From Dolichospermum flos-aquae CCAP 1403/13F (GTDB lineage Bacteria > Cyanobacteriota > Cyanobacteriia > Cyanobacteriales > Nostocaceae), in NCBI RefSeq assembly GCF_012516395.1, contig NZ_CP051206.1:4283334-4347333 (forward strand): a stretch of DNA of 64,000 nt, written 5' to 3'. This document shows, piece by piece, positions 17,989-26,343 of the stretch. The translations under genes were made by a program, and so were the position numbers. Under the pieces are notes generated by a model. It did no database searches, was not told where the DNA came from, and saw only the letters and a program-made list of their open reading frames with translations. Within the stretch, counting starts at the first letter, position 1, and every line of letters begins with the position of its first letter.

Positions 17989-18872
17989 TACTTATTAATT
18001 ATTAATTACGAGTCATGAGTCATTAATCAATGGTAAGTGTGTTCCTCATCACTGACAACTGCGACATCTGAATATTAATAGAATTATGTTGAGAATTTTT
18101 GATTAAGGGCAAGGAATTTTCGCAGTTTGATGGTATAGTGTTTACTATTGGTTCAGCAAAAACAGCCTCAATACATCATAATACTTTCGGTAATTAGTTG
18201 AACTATCGCCATTTGCATCTACTATTGATGATTTTTGTGTGTCTATCTGTGTTTTGCAGTCAGTTATTTCTCTACGAAATCAAAATTATTCAATAATTAC
18301 CCAAGTTAAAAATAAACTGTATTTGCTTAATCGCAGCATTTACGAGTCTAAACTTCAGTTTGTAGGTTGGGTGTATGAATTTAATGTTTTTATTGTTTAT
18401 TGTTGATTGTGCAGCGGTTAATCTCAAGTTGCCAGCAATAGATAGGTTTTAGTTGGGTAAAGCCCGCGCTGTTTGTCCGGCTATGAACAGGGTATCTTAT
18501 TTTAGACTGGCTTTAGCTAAGAATGTTTTCAAGAGCAAGAGCATCTCTAAATCTTGGCTACTAGCTTTAGTCAATTAAAAATTCATCTATGTTCCACTTA
18601 AATTGAATATGGATGTTACTGATGCTAACAATAATAACGGCAGTTATTAACAGATGTAATTTACTGTTAACTTTAATCCCGTTATTTTGGATATTATGTA
18701 AAGATTATGAGGGGGTAAATGGTGATACTAAAACTTTTGTAAAGCAATACAACATTTGAATCAATTATCTTGTCGAAGCTTTTGGTTTGTTGGTAAACAT
18801 ATAGTCATAGCTTTTTTCCATTCCTGTATAGATACTGCCCGCACTTAGCAACTGCCCCTAGAGAGTCTCATC
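17989..18872. other. 884-bp gene-less region between fmt and an exported-protein gene
   Basis: It lies between divergent genes. It begins with AT-rich ATTAATTA tandem sequence. A degenerate GTAGGTTGGGT repeat end is at about 18361, and a GC-richer island at about 18455-18530 (GTAAAGCCCGCGC...GGCTTTAGCT). No open frame with coding character, tRNA or known riboswitch was recognised. A non-coding RNA is possible but unsupported. Confidence 0.4.
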
Positions 18873-20123
18873 ATGCTTAAACCCCTTTTGGTGTCGGAAT
18901 GGTTCCGTGTTAAACCATTTCTCAAGTACATTGCCATTGTTATAGTAATTTCACCCTTCCTGGGAATGTCTATTCATGCTACCTTAGCGAAACAATCAGA
19001 AGTAGCAAATAGTAGGGCGAAAAATAGCAAATCTCAGATAAAATTGGCAGAAAGTGCTGCTACGAGGCAGTTAAATTTACAATTTGCTCAAGTTAACTCT
19101 CACACAGGAAAAATACTTGTTGGTGAAGGAATACAGTCATTACCAAAAGATATAGTTATTTCAGGGGCAGAAAGAGAAAATTCTCAACTGGGGGATGATG
19201 TTGTTAGCAAAACTGTACCATCAGTTAATGTTGCACAACTTCAAAGCAAGACATCTATTAATCAAGCTAATTTAATTCAAAAATTAAAAGATGCCAAAGA
19301 AGAAGCTGATTTAAATTCTCCAGTCAGTGGGAATTCTCAATCTCAAGAATTAGCAACATCAACAGTTACTCCTAAAAATGGAGAAATACCTGTTAGTGAA
19401 CGGCCAAATGAGTCGGAAATGGCACAGACTGACCCTATAGGTAGTCCCCATCCGATACCTTGGCAATGGATTCTGGCTACTCAGGAAGCGATTGGTGCTA
19501 AAGGTGGTTCTGGTGTTCGCTACTATCGGAGTATTCCGGTGATTTCTCCTGATGGCAAATATGCGATTTATAGTCGGGTGCAAATGGAAGTAAAACCGGA
19601 AATGCACAATAGCCGAGTTAATAGCGTGTTGTTTGTGGAGGATAAACAAACTAAGCGGTTACGGGTGATGACATCAACCAGTGTGGTGATTGATCCCCTG
19701 TTAAAAAGACAGGCAATTTTGTCAGCACAAGGGGATAATGATGGTAAAATTGGGGTATTAGTGCCTGTTAGCTGGTCTGAAAAAGGCGATCGCTTTCTCG
19801 CCCGTAAGTTTGTGGCTATTTTTAATACAGCAGATGCTACAGATCAGGCTGTAATTTGGAATCGTCAACAGGATCATCTCAATGTGGTTAGTCCTGTACA
19901 ATCACAAGATGATCACGAAAAAATAGCTATTTTGTTAGGTTGGAGTAAAAAGCAGCCTAATAATGTATTATTCCGTGCTGGTGAATTAGGTGAAGAAAAT
20001 TGGCCTTTGTTACAAGTAGCTAATGATGGCAGAACTGTAGATATCTCGGCAGAAGGTGATCAGGCTGTGACTTTTGGTGAAAAAGGTAGCATTTGGGCAG
20101 ATCCACAAGTTGCTTCGCGCTAA
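18873..20123 (+). CDS. Exported or membrane-anchored cyanobacterial protein, unknown
   Basis: A 416-residue protein with an N-terminal hydrophobic anchor or signal (residues 17-36) after a short basic stretch. A low-complexity Ser/Asn/Gln linker (about 45-185) is followed by a well-structured C-terminal domain (about 195-416) beginning IPWQWILATQEAIGAKGGSG and containing YRSIPVISPDGKYAIYSRVQ. The SPDGKYAIY wording recalls beta-propeller/TolB strands, but there are too few for a propeller. I recognise the C-terminal type as widespread in cyanobacteria without a known role. Monocistronic. Confidence 0.65.
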   Translation: MLKPLLVSEWFRVKPFLKYIAIVIVISPFLGMSIHATLAKQSEVANSRAKNSKSQIKLAESAATRQLNLQFAQVNSHTGKILVGEGIQSLPKDIVISGAERENSQLGDDVVSKTVPSVNVAQLQSKTSINQANLIQKLKDAKEEADLNSPVSGNSQSQELATSTVTPKNGEIPVSERPNESEMAQTDPIGSPHPIPWQWILATQEAIGAKGGSGVRYYRSIPVISPDGKYAIYSRVQMEVKPEMHNSRVNSVLFVEDKQTKRLRVMTSTSVVIDPLLKRQAILSAQGDNDGKIGVLVPVSWSEKGDRFLARKFVAIFNTADATDQAVIWNRQQDHLNVVSPVQSQDDHEKIAILLGWSKKQPNNVLFRAGELGEENWPLLQVANDGRTVDISAEGDQAVTFGEKGSIWADPQVASR

Positions 20124-20134
20124 TTGATTAATTG

Positions 20135-20222
20135 CCCTCAAAATGGCTTAATCGTGTGATTCTCTAGGTAGGGGTTTAGCATTGCGCTTTACCCTTACAC
20201 ATTTAGTTTTTTCCTAATCTTG
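20135..20222. repeat. Dispersed repeat, degenerate copy B of 14803-14880
   Basis: CTCAAAATGGCTTAATCGTGTGATTCT, then TAGGGGTTTAGCATTGCGCTTTACCCTTACACAT in short matching pieces, aligns with copy A. The right arm of the palindrome is mutated. As with copy A, it sits directly after a coding region. Confidence 0.5.
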
Positions 20223-20379
20223 TAAAAGTCCATTTCCTAGTTGTTCCCTGCTCAATGATAATCTCTACCAGTTGCTCTATTGCCAACTGTCTCAAGATTT
20301 CACTGTCTAGTATTGGGGGCAGGTTTTTTTCCATACCTGTGATTTTCCTCCTCCATTATCACTCTTGTCAATACCCCCA

Positions 20380-20475
20380 CCTGAATCCTTACTAGAAAAT
20401 TTAGGTGCGGCGTTGTTTAATATTTCCGAAATTGCTGATTTAGTAACTTGGTTAAATCAAGAAGATCATCATTAA
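20380..20475 (+). pseudogene. C-terminal relic of a DUF4351-type protein
   Basis: An open stretch reads PESLLENLGAALFNISEI, then ADLVTWLNQ and a stop. It matches the usual LExLGEALLDFSxxxDLxxWL tail of DUF4351 proteins (Rpn/PD-(D/E)xK transposase-like). No matching N-terminal part precedes it, so only the tail survives. The identification is from memory of the motif. Confidence 0.4.
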
Positions 20476-20524
20476 TAGTGATTTTTGGGTTGGTTTTTCT
20501 CAACCCAAACAAAAACTAAAAACT

Positions 20525-20557
20525 AGATCCCCGACTTCTTTAAGAAGTCGGGGATCT
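20525..20557. repeat. AGATCCCCGACTTCT palindrome, copy 4
   Basis: A perfect 15-bp stem and 3-nt loop, 7 bp after the stop of the cobO-type gene (minus strand). It could terminate that transcript. Confidence 0.85.
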
Positions 20558-20564
20558 TATCGGT

Positions 20565-21701
20565 TTAAAAATCAACCCCCCGTTTCAATTCTACACCTTG
20601 ATTTGCGTAGTGTTTATGACAATAAACCTCAGAGTGAATACTAGCCAAATCAAAATAAGCCGGTTGATTTTGACAGCGCCCAGTAATAATCACTTCCGTA
20701 TCACGGGGTTTACGTAACAAAGCTTGAACAATGGGATCAACAGGTAACAATTCTAAATCCACAGTGGGATTGAGTTCATCGAGGATAATAGTCTTATACA
20801 CACCAGAAGCGATCGCAATTTTGGCAATTTCCCAACCCCTCTCCGCTTCTATATAGTCTAAATCTTGACGAGAATTCCGCCAAACAATGGCATCCCGTCC
20901 ACACCGTTGATGATCTACAACTTCAGGATAAGATTGCTGTAAAGCCGCTATAGCTGCATCTTCAGTATAGCCACTCCCACCTTTGAGCCACTGCATAATT
21001 AATACACGGGTAGAACCAGGATGATTGATACCTCTCCCAATAGCTTGCAAAGCCTTACCCAAAGCACTGGTAGATTTACCCTTACCTGCACCTGTATAAA
21101 TTTCAATCCCTTCAATAAAGAGTTCTGCGGCTGTGGGGTGGTGGTGGGGTTTCATTTCCGAATGCAAATCCGCAATATCTAATAATGCTTGTGGTGCAGC
21201 GCGTCCAGTCGTAATGATTTCCAATTCTTGGGGTTTAGATTTTAAAGTGTTTACCACTTCCTCCACCGATAACAAACCCAAATCCAAAACCGGGTTAATT
21301 TCATCCAAAACAACTACTGAATACAACCCGGAAGCGATCGCACCTTTGGCTACATCCCAGCCCCGTGCAGCCTCAGTTCGATCAAAAGGTGTAATTTGAT
21401 CATGGCCAAAAAACTCCGCTCTTCCTGTGCGAACCTGATCAATAAGATGGGGAAACCCTCGCTGTAAAGCAGTTATCGCTCCATCTTCATCATAATCCCG
21501 TTCTGGACCCTTCAAAAACCGCAGCAATAAAACCCGGCTAGAATCACTGGGTGTATTAATGCCCAAACCAATCGAGCGCAAAACCACTCCTAAAGCTGCT
21601 TGGGACTTACCTTTCCCAATACCATCATAGACGTGAATTTGACCCGTAAGCCGCTCAGAACGCACTTGCGCTGTGCGAATACCGATACCGTTCCTTGTCA
21701 T
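20565..21701 (-). CDS. cobO: Tandem-domain CobO/BtuR-type corrinoid adenosyltransferase
   Basis: A 378-residue protein made of two consecutive CobO/CobA-type P-loop domains. Domain 1 (about 17-185) has GIGKGKSQAALGVVLRSIGLG, and domain 2 (about 195-370) has GAGKGKSTSALGKALQAIGRG. Each carries the later VVLDEINP / IILDELNP Walker-B segment and a TGR strand. CobO adenosylates cob(I)yrinic acid a,c-diamide with ATP and is normally about 200 residues, acting as a dimer; here the dimer seems fused in one chain. Whether both halves are active is unknown. Divergent from fraCDE. Confidence 0.88.
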   Translation of the reverse strand: MTRNGIGIRTAQVRSERLTGQIHVYDGIGKGKSQAALGVVLRSIGLGINTPSDSSRVLLLRFLKGPERDYDEDGAITALQRGFPHLIDQVRTGRAEFFGHDQITPFDRTEAARGWDVAKGAIASGLYSVVVLDEINPVLDLGLLSVEEVVNTLKSKPQELEIITTGRAAPQALLDIADLHSEMKPHHHPTAAELFIEGIEIYTGAGKGKSTSALGKALQAIGRGINHPGSTRVLIMQWLKGGSGYTEDAAIAALQQSYPEVVDHQRCGRDAIVWRNSRQDLDYIEAERGWEIAKIAIASGVYKTIILDELNPTVDLELLPVDPIVQALLRKPRDTEVIITGRCQNQPAYFDLASIHSEVYCHKHYANQGVELKRGVDF

Positions 21702-21908
21702 ATTTTGAAAAGCTATAAAGTGGCAATTCCTTATCTTAACGAAACTAGAGTCTAGAATGTGCGGTTTTTTATCTGCGTATTACAGTTTGATGAATGTATA
21801 ATATAATTATCTAAATATCTTGGCGCACTCAGATCATAAATGTCAGAAGAATGAGATAATTGCCGATTATCCGTATTCTTTCAGTTATACTCTGTACAAC
21901 TAATCCCC

Positions 21909-21941
21909 AGATCCCCGACTTCTTCAAGAAGTCGGGGATCT
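21909..21941. repeat. AGATCCCCGACTTCT palindrome, copy 5
   Basis: A perfect 15-bp stem with a 3-nt loop. Unlike most copies it lies in a divergent promoter region, 34 bp upstream of fraC, so it cannot be there only as a terminator of a flanking gene. Confidence 0.85.
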
Positions 21942-21975
21942 AACTAACTCCTAAAATCTCCTTGTTGTTACCATT

Positions 21976-22521
21976 ATGTCTGATGAATTATCACTACCTA
22001 TAATTTTGCCCATTGGGGCGATATTTTTTGAGATCTTATTCTTACTAATTGCCATTCCCCTAGAAGCTTATATTCTGAATAGATGGCTGAAGTTTGATAA
22101 AAGAACCAGCATTTTTTATGCTATAGCCTTAAATGTTTTTTCGAGTGTAATTGGTTGGATTGTGTTTTTCACAGTCGAACCAATATTATCTATCGCTATC
22201 AAAAAAGAATTGATTAATTATGTATTTTTTAATAAACTTCAAGATCCTAGCATTGGCACAATGATAGTTTTATTGTCATTTACTATTTTTATAGCGACTT
22301 TTTTAGTGAAATTTTTACTAATGAAGATTCTCATAATTTTTATGGGAGAAGGAGGAAAAAAAACAGAAACAGAAATCATTTCTTCACAGCAAAGAGCCAG
22401 TTATATGAATATGGCTAAGTTGCAAAATACTAATTTAATAACTGCAACCTTAATAGCCAATTCACTCAGTTACAGTGCCATAACCTTCATTATCCTAATT
22501 CGCTCGCTCCCGATAAAATGA
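21976..22521 (+). CDS. fraC: Filament integrity protein FraC
   Basis: A 181-residue membrane protein with four hydrophobic segments (about 8-30, 43-66, 94-120, 155-175). Length and topology match FraC (about 179 aa in Anabaena PCC 7120). It is followed by fraD and fraE in the same order as the known fraC-fraD-fraE operon. In Anabaena, FraC and FraD localise to septa and are needed for filament integrity and cell-cell molecular exchange. The assignment rests on synteny plus sequence character. First gene of the operon. Confidence 0.9.
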   Translation: MSDELSLPIILPIGAIFFEILFLLIAIPLEAYILNRWLKFDKRTSIFYAIALNVFSSVIGWIVFFTVEPILSIAIKKELINYVFFNKLQDPSIGTMIVLLSFTIFIATFLVKFLLMKILIIFMGEGGKKTETEIISSQQRASYMNMAKLQNTNLITATLIANSLSYSAITFIILIRSLPIK

Positions 22522-22557
22522 TCAATATTCATCATTGCATTAATTAGAGGTAATCTC

Positions 22558-23568
22558 ATGAACTTTTTATTGAAGGAAATAGGTGGCATATTTAAATATA
22601 TTCAGGATTTATTTGCAGGAGTGCAAAAATTTCTGACACCAGCCAAAGCATACTCATGGCAAACATTTATCTATTTGAGTGTTTTTTCTTGGGGAATATC
22701 ATATTTTGCCGTAGGGTATATTAGGGATATTATTGCCTTTTGTGGTTGGTTATTTTTATTAGCAGGAACAACTTGGTATACTACGGACGATCCTTTAAGA
22801 ATTCCCGGAACTTTTATGCCAGTTGGGGCAGTAATCACGGGCTTTTTAGTGAGCGTCTTTGCCTTTGGATACCAGGAGAGTGGATTAACATTTAATACTA
22901 TAGTCATTTGGCCGACAATAGCCGCCCTAGTTACAGCCATACCTAACTTCTTTGAAGGCAACGGTAGAGGATTGCCAAACGCGAAACTTCCTAAATTGCA
23001 AGATCGTCAAAAAGTTGTAGTTTTATTAGCTTGGTGTATGCTAATTAGTTGTTGGCTTCAGTTTTACTTTGTGATAGATAAATGGTTAAAAGAATATCCC
23101 AGTTTACGAGCAGATAATTTTCAGAAAAGTGCTTTTGTGATTAGATTAGAACCACAATCACGAAAGCCAAAAACTGGTGATTTGATCTTAAATAAACTGC
23201 AACCCTTAATTAATCAACAACTTGCCAATAAACCTTGGGGTGAAGTAGAAAAATGGTTACTAGAAGCTAATCAGCAACTAGGCAACTTGGGAAGAAGAAC
23301 AATTAATAGTAATTTAGGTAAATCCCAAGAAAGACTACTATGGCGAGTTGAACCCCGTGTCGTCAATATCAAGTCTGGATATAGGCTAGATATTTTGACA
23401 ATTTGGGCTGGACCAAGTGCCAACTCTCAAGGATATTACTGGAAAAAATCTTGTTTGATAGAACCATCTAACTCTGGTAAACAAACAGATAATAAAAATA
23501 CCGTTGCCCGTCTAACTTGCGATCGCACAAGTAAATTTATCATGGGTTCTCCACCAGCACAACAATAA
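22558..23568 (+). CDS. fraD: Filament integrity protein FraD
   Basis: A 336-residue protein with an N-terminal membrane half of about five hydrophobic segments (residues 35-180) and a C-terminal half predicted to face the periplasm (about 185-336). FraD of Anabaena (about 340 aa) has this layout and is a septal-junction component, forming the plug of the channel complex. AGAGG precedes the ATG, and fraC ends 36 bp upstream. Part of the fraCDE operon. Confidence 0.92.
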   Translation: MNFLLKEIGGIFKYIQDLFAGVQKFLTPAKAYSWQTFIYLSVFSWGISYFAVGYIRDIIAFCGWLFLLAGTTWYTTDDPLRIPGTFMPVGAVITGFLVSVFAFGYQESGLTFNTIVIWPTIAALVTAIPNFFEGNGRGLPNAKLPKLQDRQKVVVLLAWCMLISCWLQFYFVIDKWLKEYPSLRADNFQKSAFVIRLEPQSRKPKTGDLILNKLQPLINQQLANKPWGEVEKWLLEANQQLGNLGRRTINSNLGKSQERLLWRVEPRVVNIKSGYRLDILTIWAGPSANSQGYYWKKSCLIEPSNSGKQTDNKNTVARLTCDRTSKFIMGSPPAQQ

Positions 23569-23584
23569 GGAAGAAGTAATTACT

Positions 23585-24364
23585 ATGAATGTAATTAGAA
23601 CCGTCGTCATGGCTAAGAATGTATTTCAGGAAGTGATCCGCGATCGCATCCTGTACATCATCGGTTTTTATGCCATTATCCTGGGTATTGCCTTCCGTGC
23701 CATTCCCGAATTTACTGTCACTGCTTTTGATAAAATCTTTTTAGACTTTGGTTTGGCAACCATGAACGTCATTGGTTTAATTGTGGCTATATTTATCGGC
23801 ACAGGATTAGTTAACAAAGAAATCGAAAAACGGACTATTTTAGTATTAATTGCCAAACCCATCAGCCGCAGTGAATTTATTGCTAGTAAATATTTAGGGT
23901 TATCAGCAGTTATCGCTGTCCTCATTACTGCAATGACAATAATTTATTTAGGATTCTTACAACTTGGTCAAGTATCCTATCCGGTTACTAGCATTTTTCT
24001 GGCTACGCTATTCATCTTTTTTCAATTATGTTTAATTACTGCCGTAGCCATTACTTTGGGCGTTTTTACCAGTTCACTAATAGCCACAGCCCTAACATTT
24101 GCAGTGTATTTAATGGGGAATGTTACTCAAGATTTAGTGGCATTAGGTAAATTAAGTCAGAATCCTGGTATGGAACGCATTACCCAAAGTTTATATCTAA
24201 TTTTGCCAGATTTATCTAGATTAGATTTAAAGAATGATGCTGTTTACGGTTTGCAAGCACTACCTGATACAATTACATTAATTACCAATGCGGGATATGG
24301 TTTGCTTTATAGTTTTATGTTGTTAGCGATCGCCATTCTTATTTTCTTAAGACGAGAATTTTAA
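23585..24364 (+). CDS. fraE: FraE, ABC-2 type permease
   Basis: A 259-residue protein with six hydrophobic segments, starting MNVIRTVVMAKNVFQEVIRDRILYIIGFYAII and with the conserved EIEKRTILVLIAKPISRSEFIASKYLG loop. It is the third gene of the fraC-fraD-fraE operon, 16 bp after fraD. In Anabaena, FraE is needed for normal heterocyst neck and septum maturation and filament survival on N2. As an ABC-2 permease it needs an ATPase partner, which is not in this operon. A palindrome 7 bp after the stop may end the transcript. Confidence 0.9.
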   Translation: MNVIRTVVMAKNVFQEVIRDRILYIIGFYAIILGIAFRAIPEFTVTAFDKIFLDFGLATMNVIGLIVAIFIGTGLVNKEIEKRTILVLIAKPISRSEFIASKYLGLSAVIAVLITAMTIIYLGFLQLGQVSYPVTSIFLATLFIFFQLCLITAVAITLGVFTSSLIATALTFAVYLMGNVTQDLVALGKLSQNPGMERITQSLYLILPDLSRLDLKNDAVYGLQALPDTITLITNAGYGLLYSFMLLAIAILIFLRREF

Positions 24365-24370
24365 ATAACA

Positions 24371-24403
24371 AGATCCCCGACTTCTTAGAGAAGTCGGGGA
24401 TCT
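24371..24403. repeat. AGATCCCCGACTTCT palindrome, copy 6
   Basis: A perfect 15-bp stem and 3-nt loop between fraE and purN (same strand). It is a plausible fraCDE terminator. Confidence 0.85.
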
Positions 24404-24447
24404 GAAACTCTCGACTTTAAAAAATTTTGTGAAAATAATTATTGTCT

Positions 24448-25095
24448 ATGATTTACGATTCCCCAATAAATACTACTGATAGTCTCATTTATCCTGATAT
24501 TTATCATCACCAAGTTTCCTCGAATCAGCCTTTGAAACTAGGAATTATGGCTTCTGGGAATGGTAGTAACTTTGAAGTAATTGCCCAAGCTATTGCCGAC
24601 GGTAAAATTAACGCCCAAATTCAAGTTCTAATTTACAATAATCCTGATGCGAAAGCAGCAATTAGGGCTGAAAATTGGGGTGTAGAATCTGTATTGTTAA
24701 ATCATCGGGACTACAAAAATCGTCAAAAATTTGATCATAAAGTTGTCCAAACATTACAGCAGTATAATGTAGAATTCGTGATTATGGCGGGATGGATGCG
24801 ATTAGTCACACAAGTTTTAATTGACGCTTTTCCTAATCGGATGATTAACATTCATCCCAGTTTATTACCGAGTTTTAAGGGCGTGCAAGCTGTAGAACAA
24901 GCTTTAGTCGCTAAAGTCAAAATTACTGGCTGTACTGTACATCTTGTTTCTTTAGAAGTTGACAGTGGCGAGATTTTAATTCAAGCGGCTGTTCCCGTTT
25001 TACCAGATGATACATCAGAAACACTACACGCGAGAATTCAAATCCAAGAGCATCGGATTTTACCAATGGCAATTTCTCTGTTAAAAGGGGAATAG
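24448..25095 (+). CDS. purN: Phosphoribosylglycinamide formyltransferase (GART)
   Basis: A 215-residue protein. The GMASGNGSN-like ribose-phosphate loop (LGIMASGNGSNFEVI) and the catalytic INIHPSLLPSFKG stretch are intact, with the later HLVSLEVDSGEIL containing the conserved Asp. It formylates GAR using 10-formyl-THF in purine synthesis. The ATG at 24448 is preferred over a TTG two codons upstream. An N-terminal extension of about 27 residues precedes the usual start of the domain. Likely monocistronic. Confidence 0.95.
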   Translation: MIYDSPINTTDSLIYPDIYHHQVSSNQPLKLGIMASGNGSNFEVIAQAIADGKINAQIQVLIYNNPDAKAAIRAENWGVESVLLNHRDYKNRQKFDHKVVQTLQQYNVEFVIMAGWMRLVTQVLIDAFPNRMINIHPSLLPSFKGVQAVEQALVAKVKITGCTVHLVSLEVDSGEILIQAAVPVLPDDTSETLHARIQIQEHRILPMAISLLKGE

Positions 25096-25550
25096 GGAAC
25101 AGGGAATAGGGAACAGACAAGGAATATAGAGATTTTTGTTTGCTCCTAGAGAAGTCACTGAGAAGCCCACACTGACCTACATCACATTACGTTTGAAAGT
25201 TGTGCCAGTTCAATAACTAGCATACATATGGATACGGACTTATTTATAGATTGGTATTTTATTTTCATCATAACTTACGCAACTGGTACATCAATAGGGT
25301 GCATCAGACCGCGCAAATCTGGCGAATAAACGGATTATTGATATCTGATTTGCCTGACTTCCTTGCTCCATCAGGGATACAAAGATCAAAAATAAGTAAT
25401 TACAGCGATTTCCAATCATATAAGGTACATCCTAGCCCCCTCATCGCTTGCGGGGAGGGGGTTGGGGGTGGGGTTCTTGTTCCAGGTTTGATGACAATTG
25501 TATTAGTCTTCCATAGTTAACTTATATAACTTCAAAATCAGGGGTCTACC
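25096..25550. other. Repeat-rich gap between purN and the giant exoprotein gene
   Basis: It opens with GGGAATAGGGAACAG heptamer tandem units (about 25090-25113). At 25431-25482 it holds the GC-rich CCTAGCCCCCTCATCGC / GGGGAGGGGGTTGGGGG repeat, which is common between cyanobacterial genes. The rest is AT-rich and probably includes the promoter of the downstream gene. No real gene seen. Confidence 0.5.
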
Positions 25551-26343
25551 ATGAAAAGCAATAACGTCACCGGTAAAAATATCCTGTTTGTTGATAGCCA
25601 AGTCCAAAACTATCAGGCTTTAGTTGAAAATGTCGGTGCTGATACGCAAGTATTTATACTAAATAGTCATGAAGACGGGATTGAACAGATTAGTAATGTT
25701 TTAGCTAATTACAGTGATATTGATAGTGTGCAAATTATCTCCCACGGTGGTGCGGGGATGGTGCAGTTGGGTAATACTGTCCTTAATAATGAGAATTTAC
25801 AGGCTTATAGTGCCTATTTACAGGGTTGGCGTAATTCCCTGACTGATAATGCTGATATTTTGTTCTATGGCTGTAATGTGGGTGAAGGGGAGTTAGGGGT
25901 AGAGTTTCTTCAGCAGTTGGGTGATTTAACTGGGGCGGATATTGCTGGGTCTAATGATTTGACTGGTAACTCGGTTTTGGGGGGAGATTGGGATTTAGAG
26001 GTTGTTACTGGGAATATTGAAGCTGAGTCTGTGTTAGCGCCTGAAATCCGCAATAATTATCAGGGTGTGCTGGCAGTTTTTAAAGTAACGAATACTAATG
26101 ATAGTGGCAGCGATTCGTTAAGAAACGCAATTGAAACCGCAGCTACAACCACAGGACCAGATGTTATTGATTTGAGAACAATTAACTCAGGAGTTTATGT
26201 AAATGGCAACTACTACATTGACTTGCAAAGTTCTCTTCCTACTCTAAACACATGGAATGACATCTTTTTTATCGGTAAAAATAATGTATTTATTAGTGGA
26301 GTTAATAAATATCAAATTATATCCATTAATGGCGCTACTGTAG
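25551..26343 (+). pseudogene. 5' fragment of giant DUF4347 exoprotein gene, cut by an IS
   Basis: The first 264 codons of a large gene. Residues about 8-175 form a DUF4347 domain (LFVDSQVQNYQALV; VQIISHGGAGMVQLG; DILFYGCNVGEGELG), typical of the N-terminus of long cyanobacterial exoproteins with C-terminal RTX/haemolysin repeats. The following part (NTNDSGSDSLRNAIETAA...) resembles the start of a CSLREA/beta-helix segment. The frame then enters the left inverted repeat of the ISAs1-family element at 26344 and stops at 26381. It would give a 276-residue DUF4347 fragment if expressed. No signal peptide, as usual for type I-secreted proteins. Confidence 0.8.

Noticed and set aside
21976..24364. 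fraE as a drug-export permease unrelated to fraCD
   Set aside because: Order, lengths and topology of the three genes match the known fraC-fraD-fraE operon, so the specific assignment is preferred.
25251..25520. 89-codon plus-strand frame before the giant gene
   Set aside because: It runs through AT-rich DNA and the GGGGAGGGGGTTGGGGG intergenic repeat; no SD and no protein-like composition.
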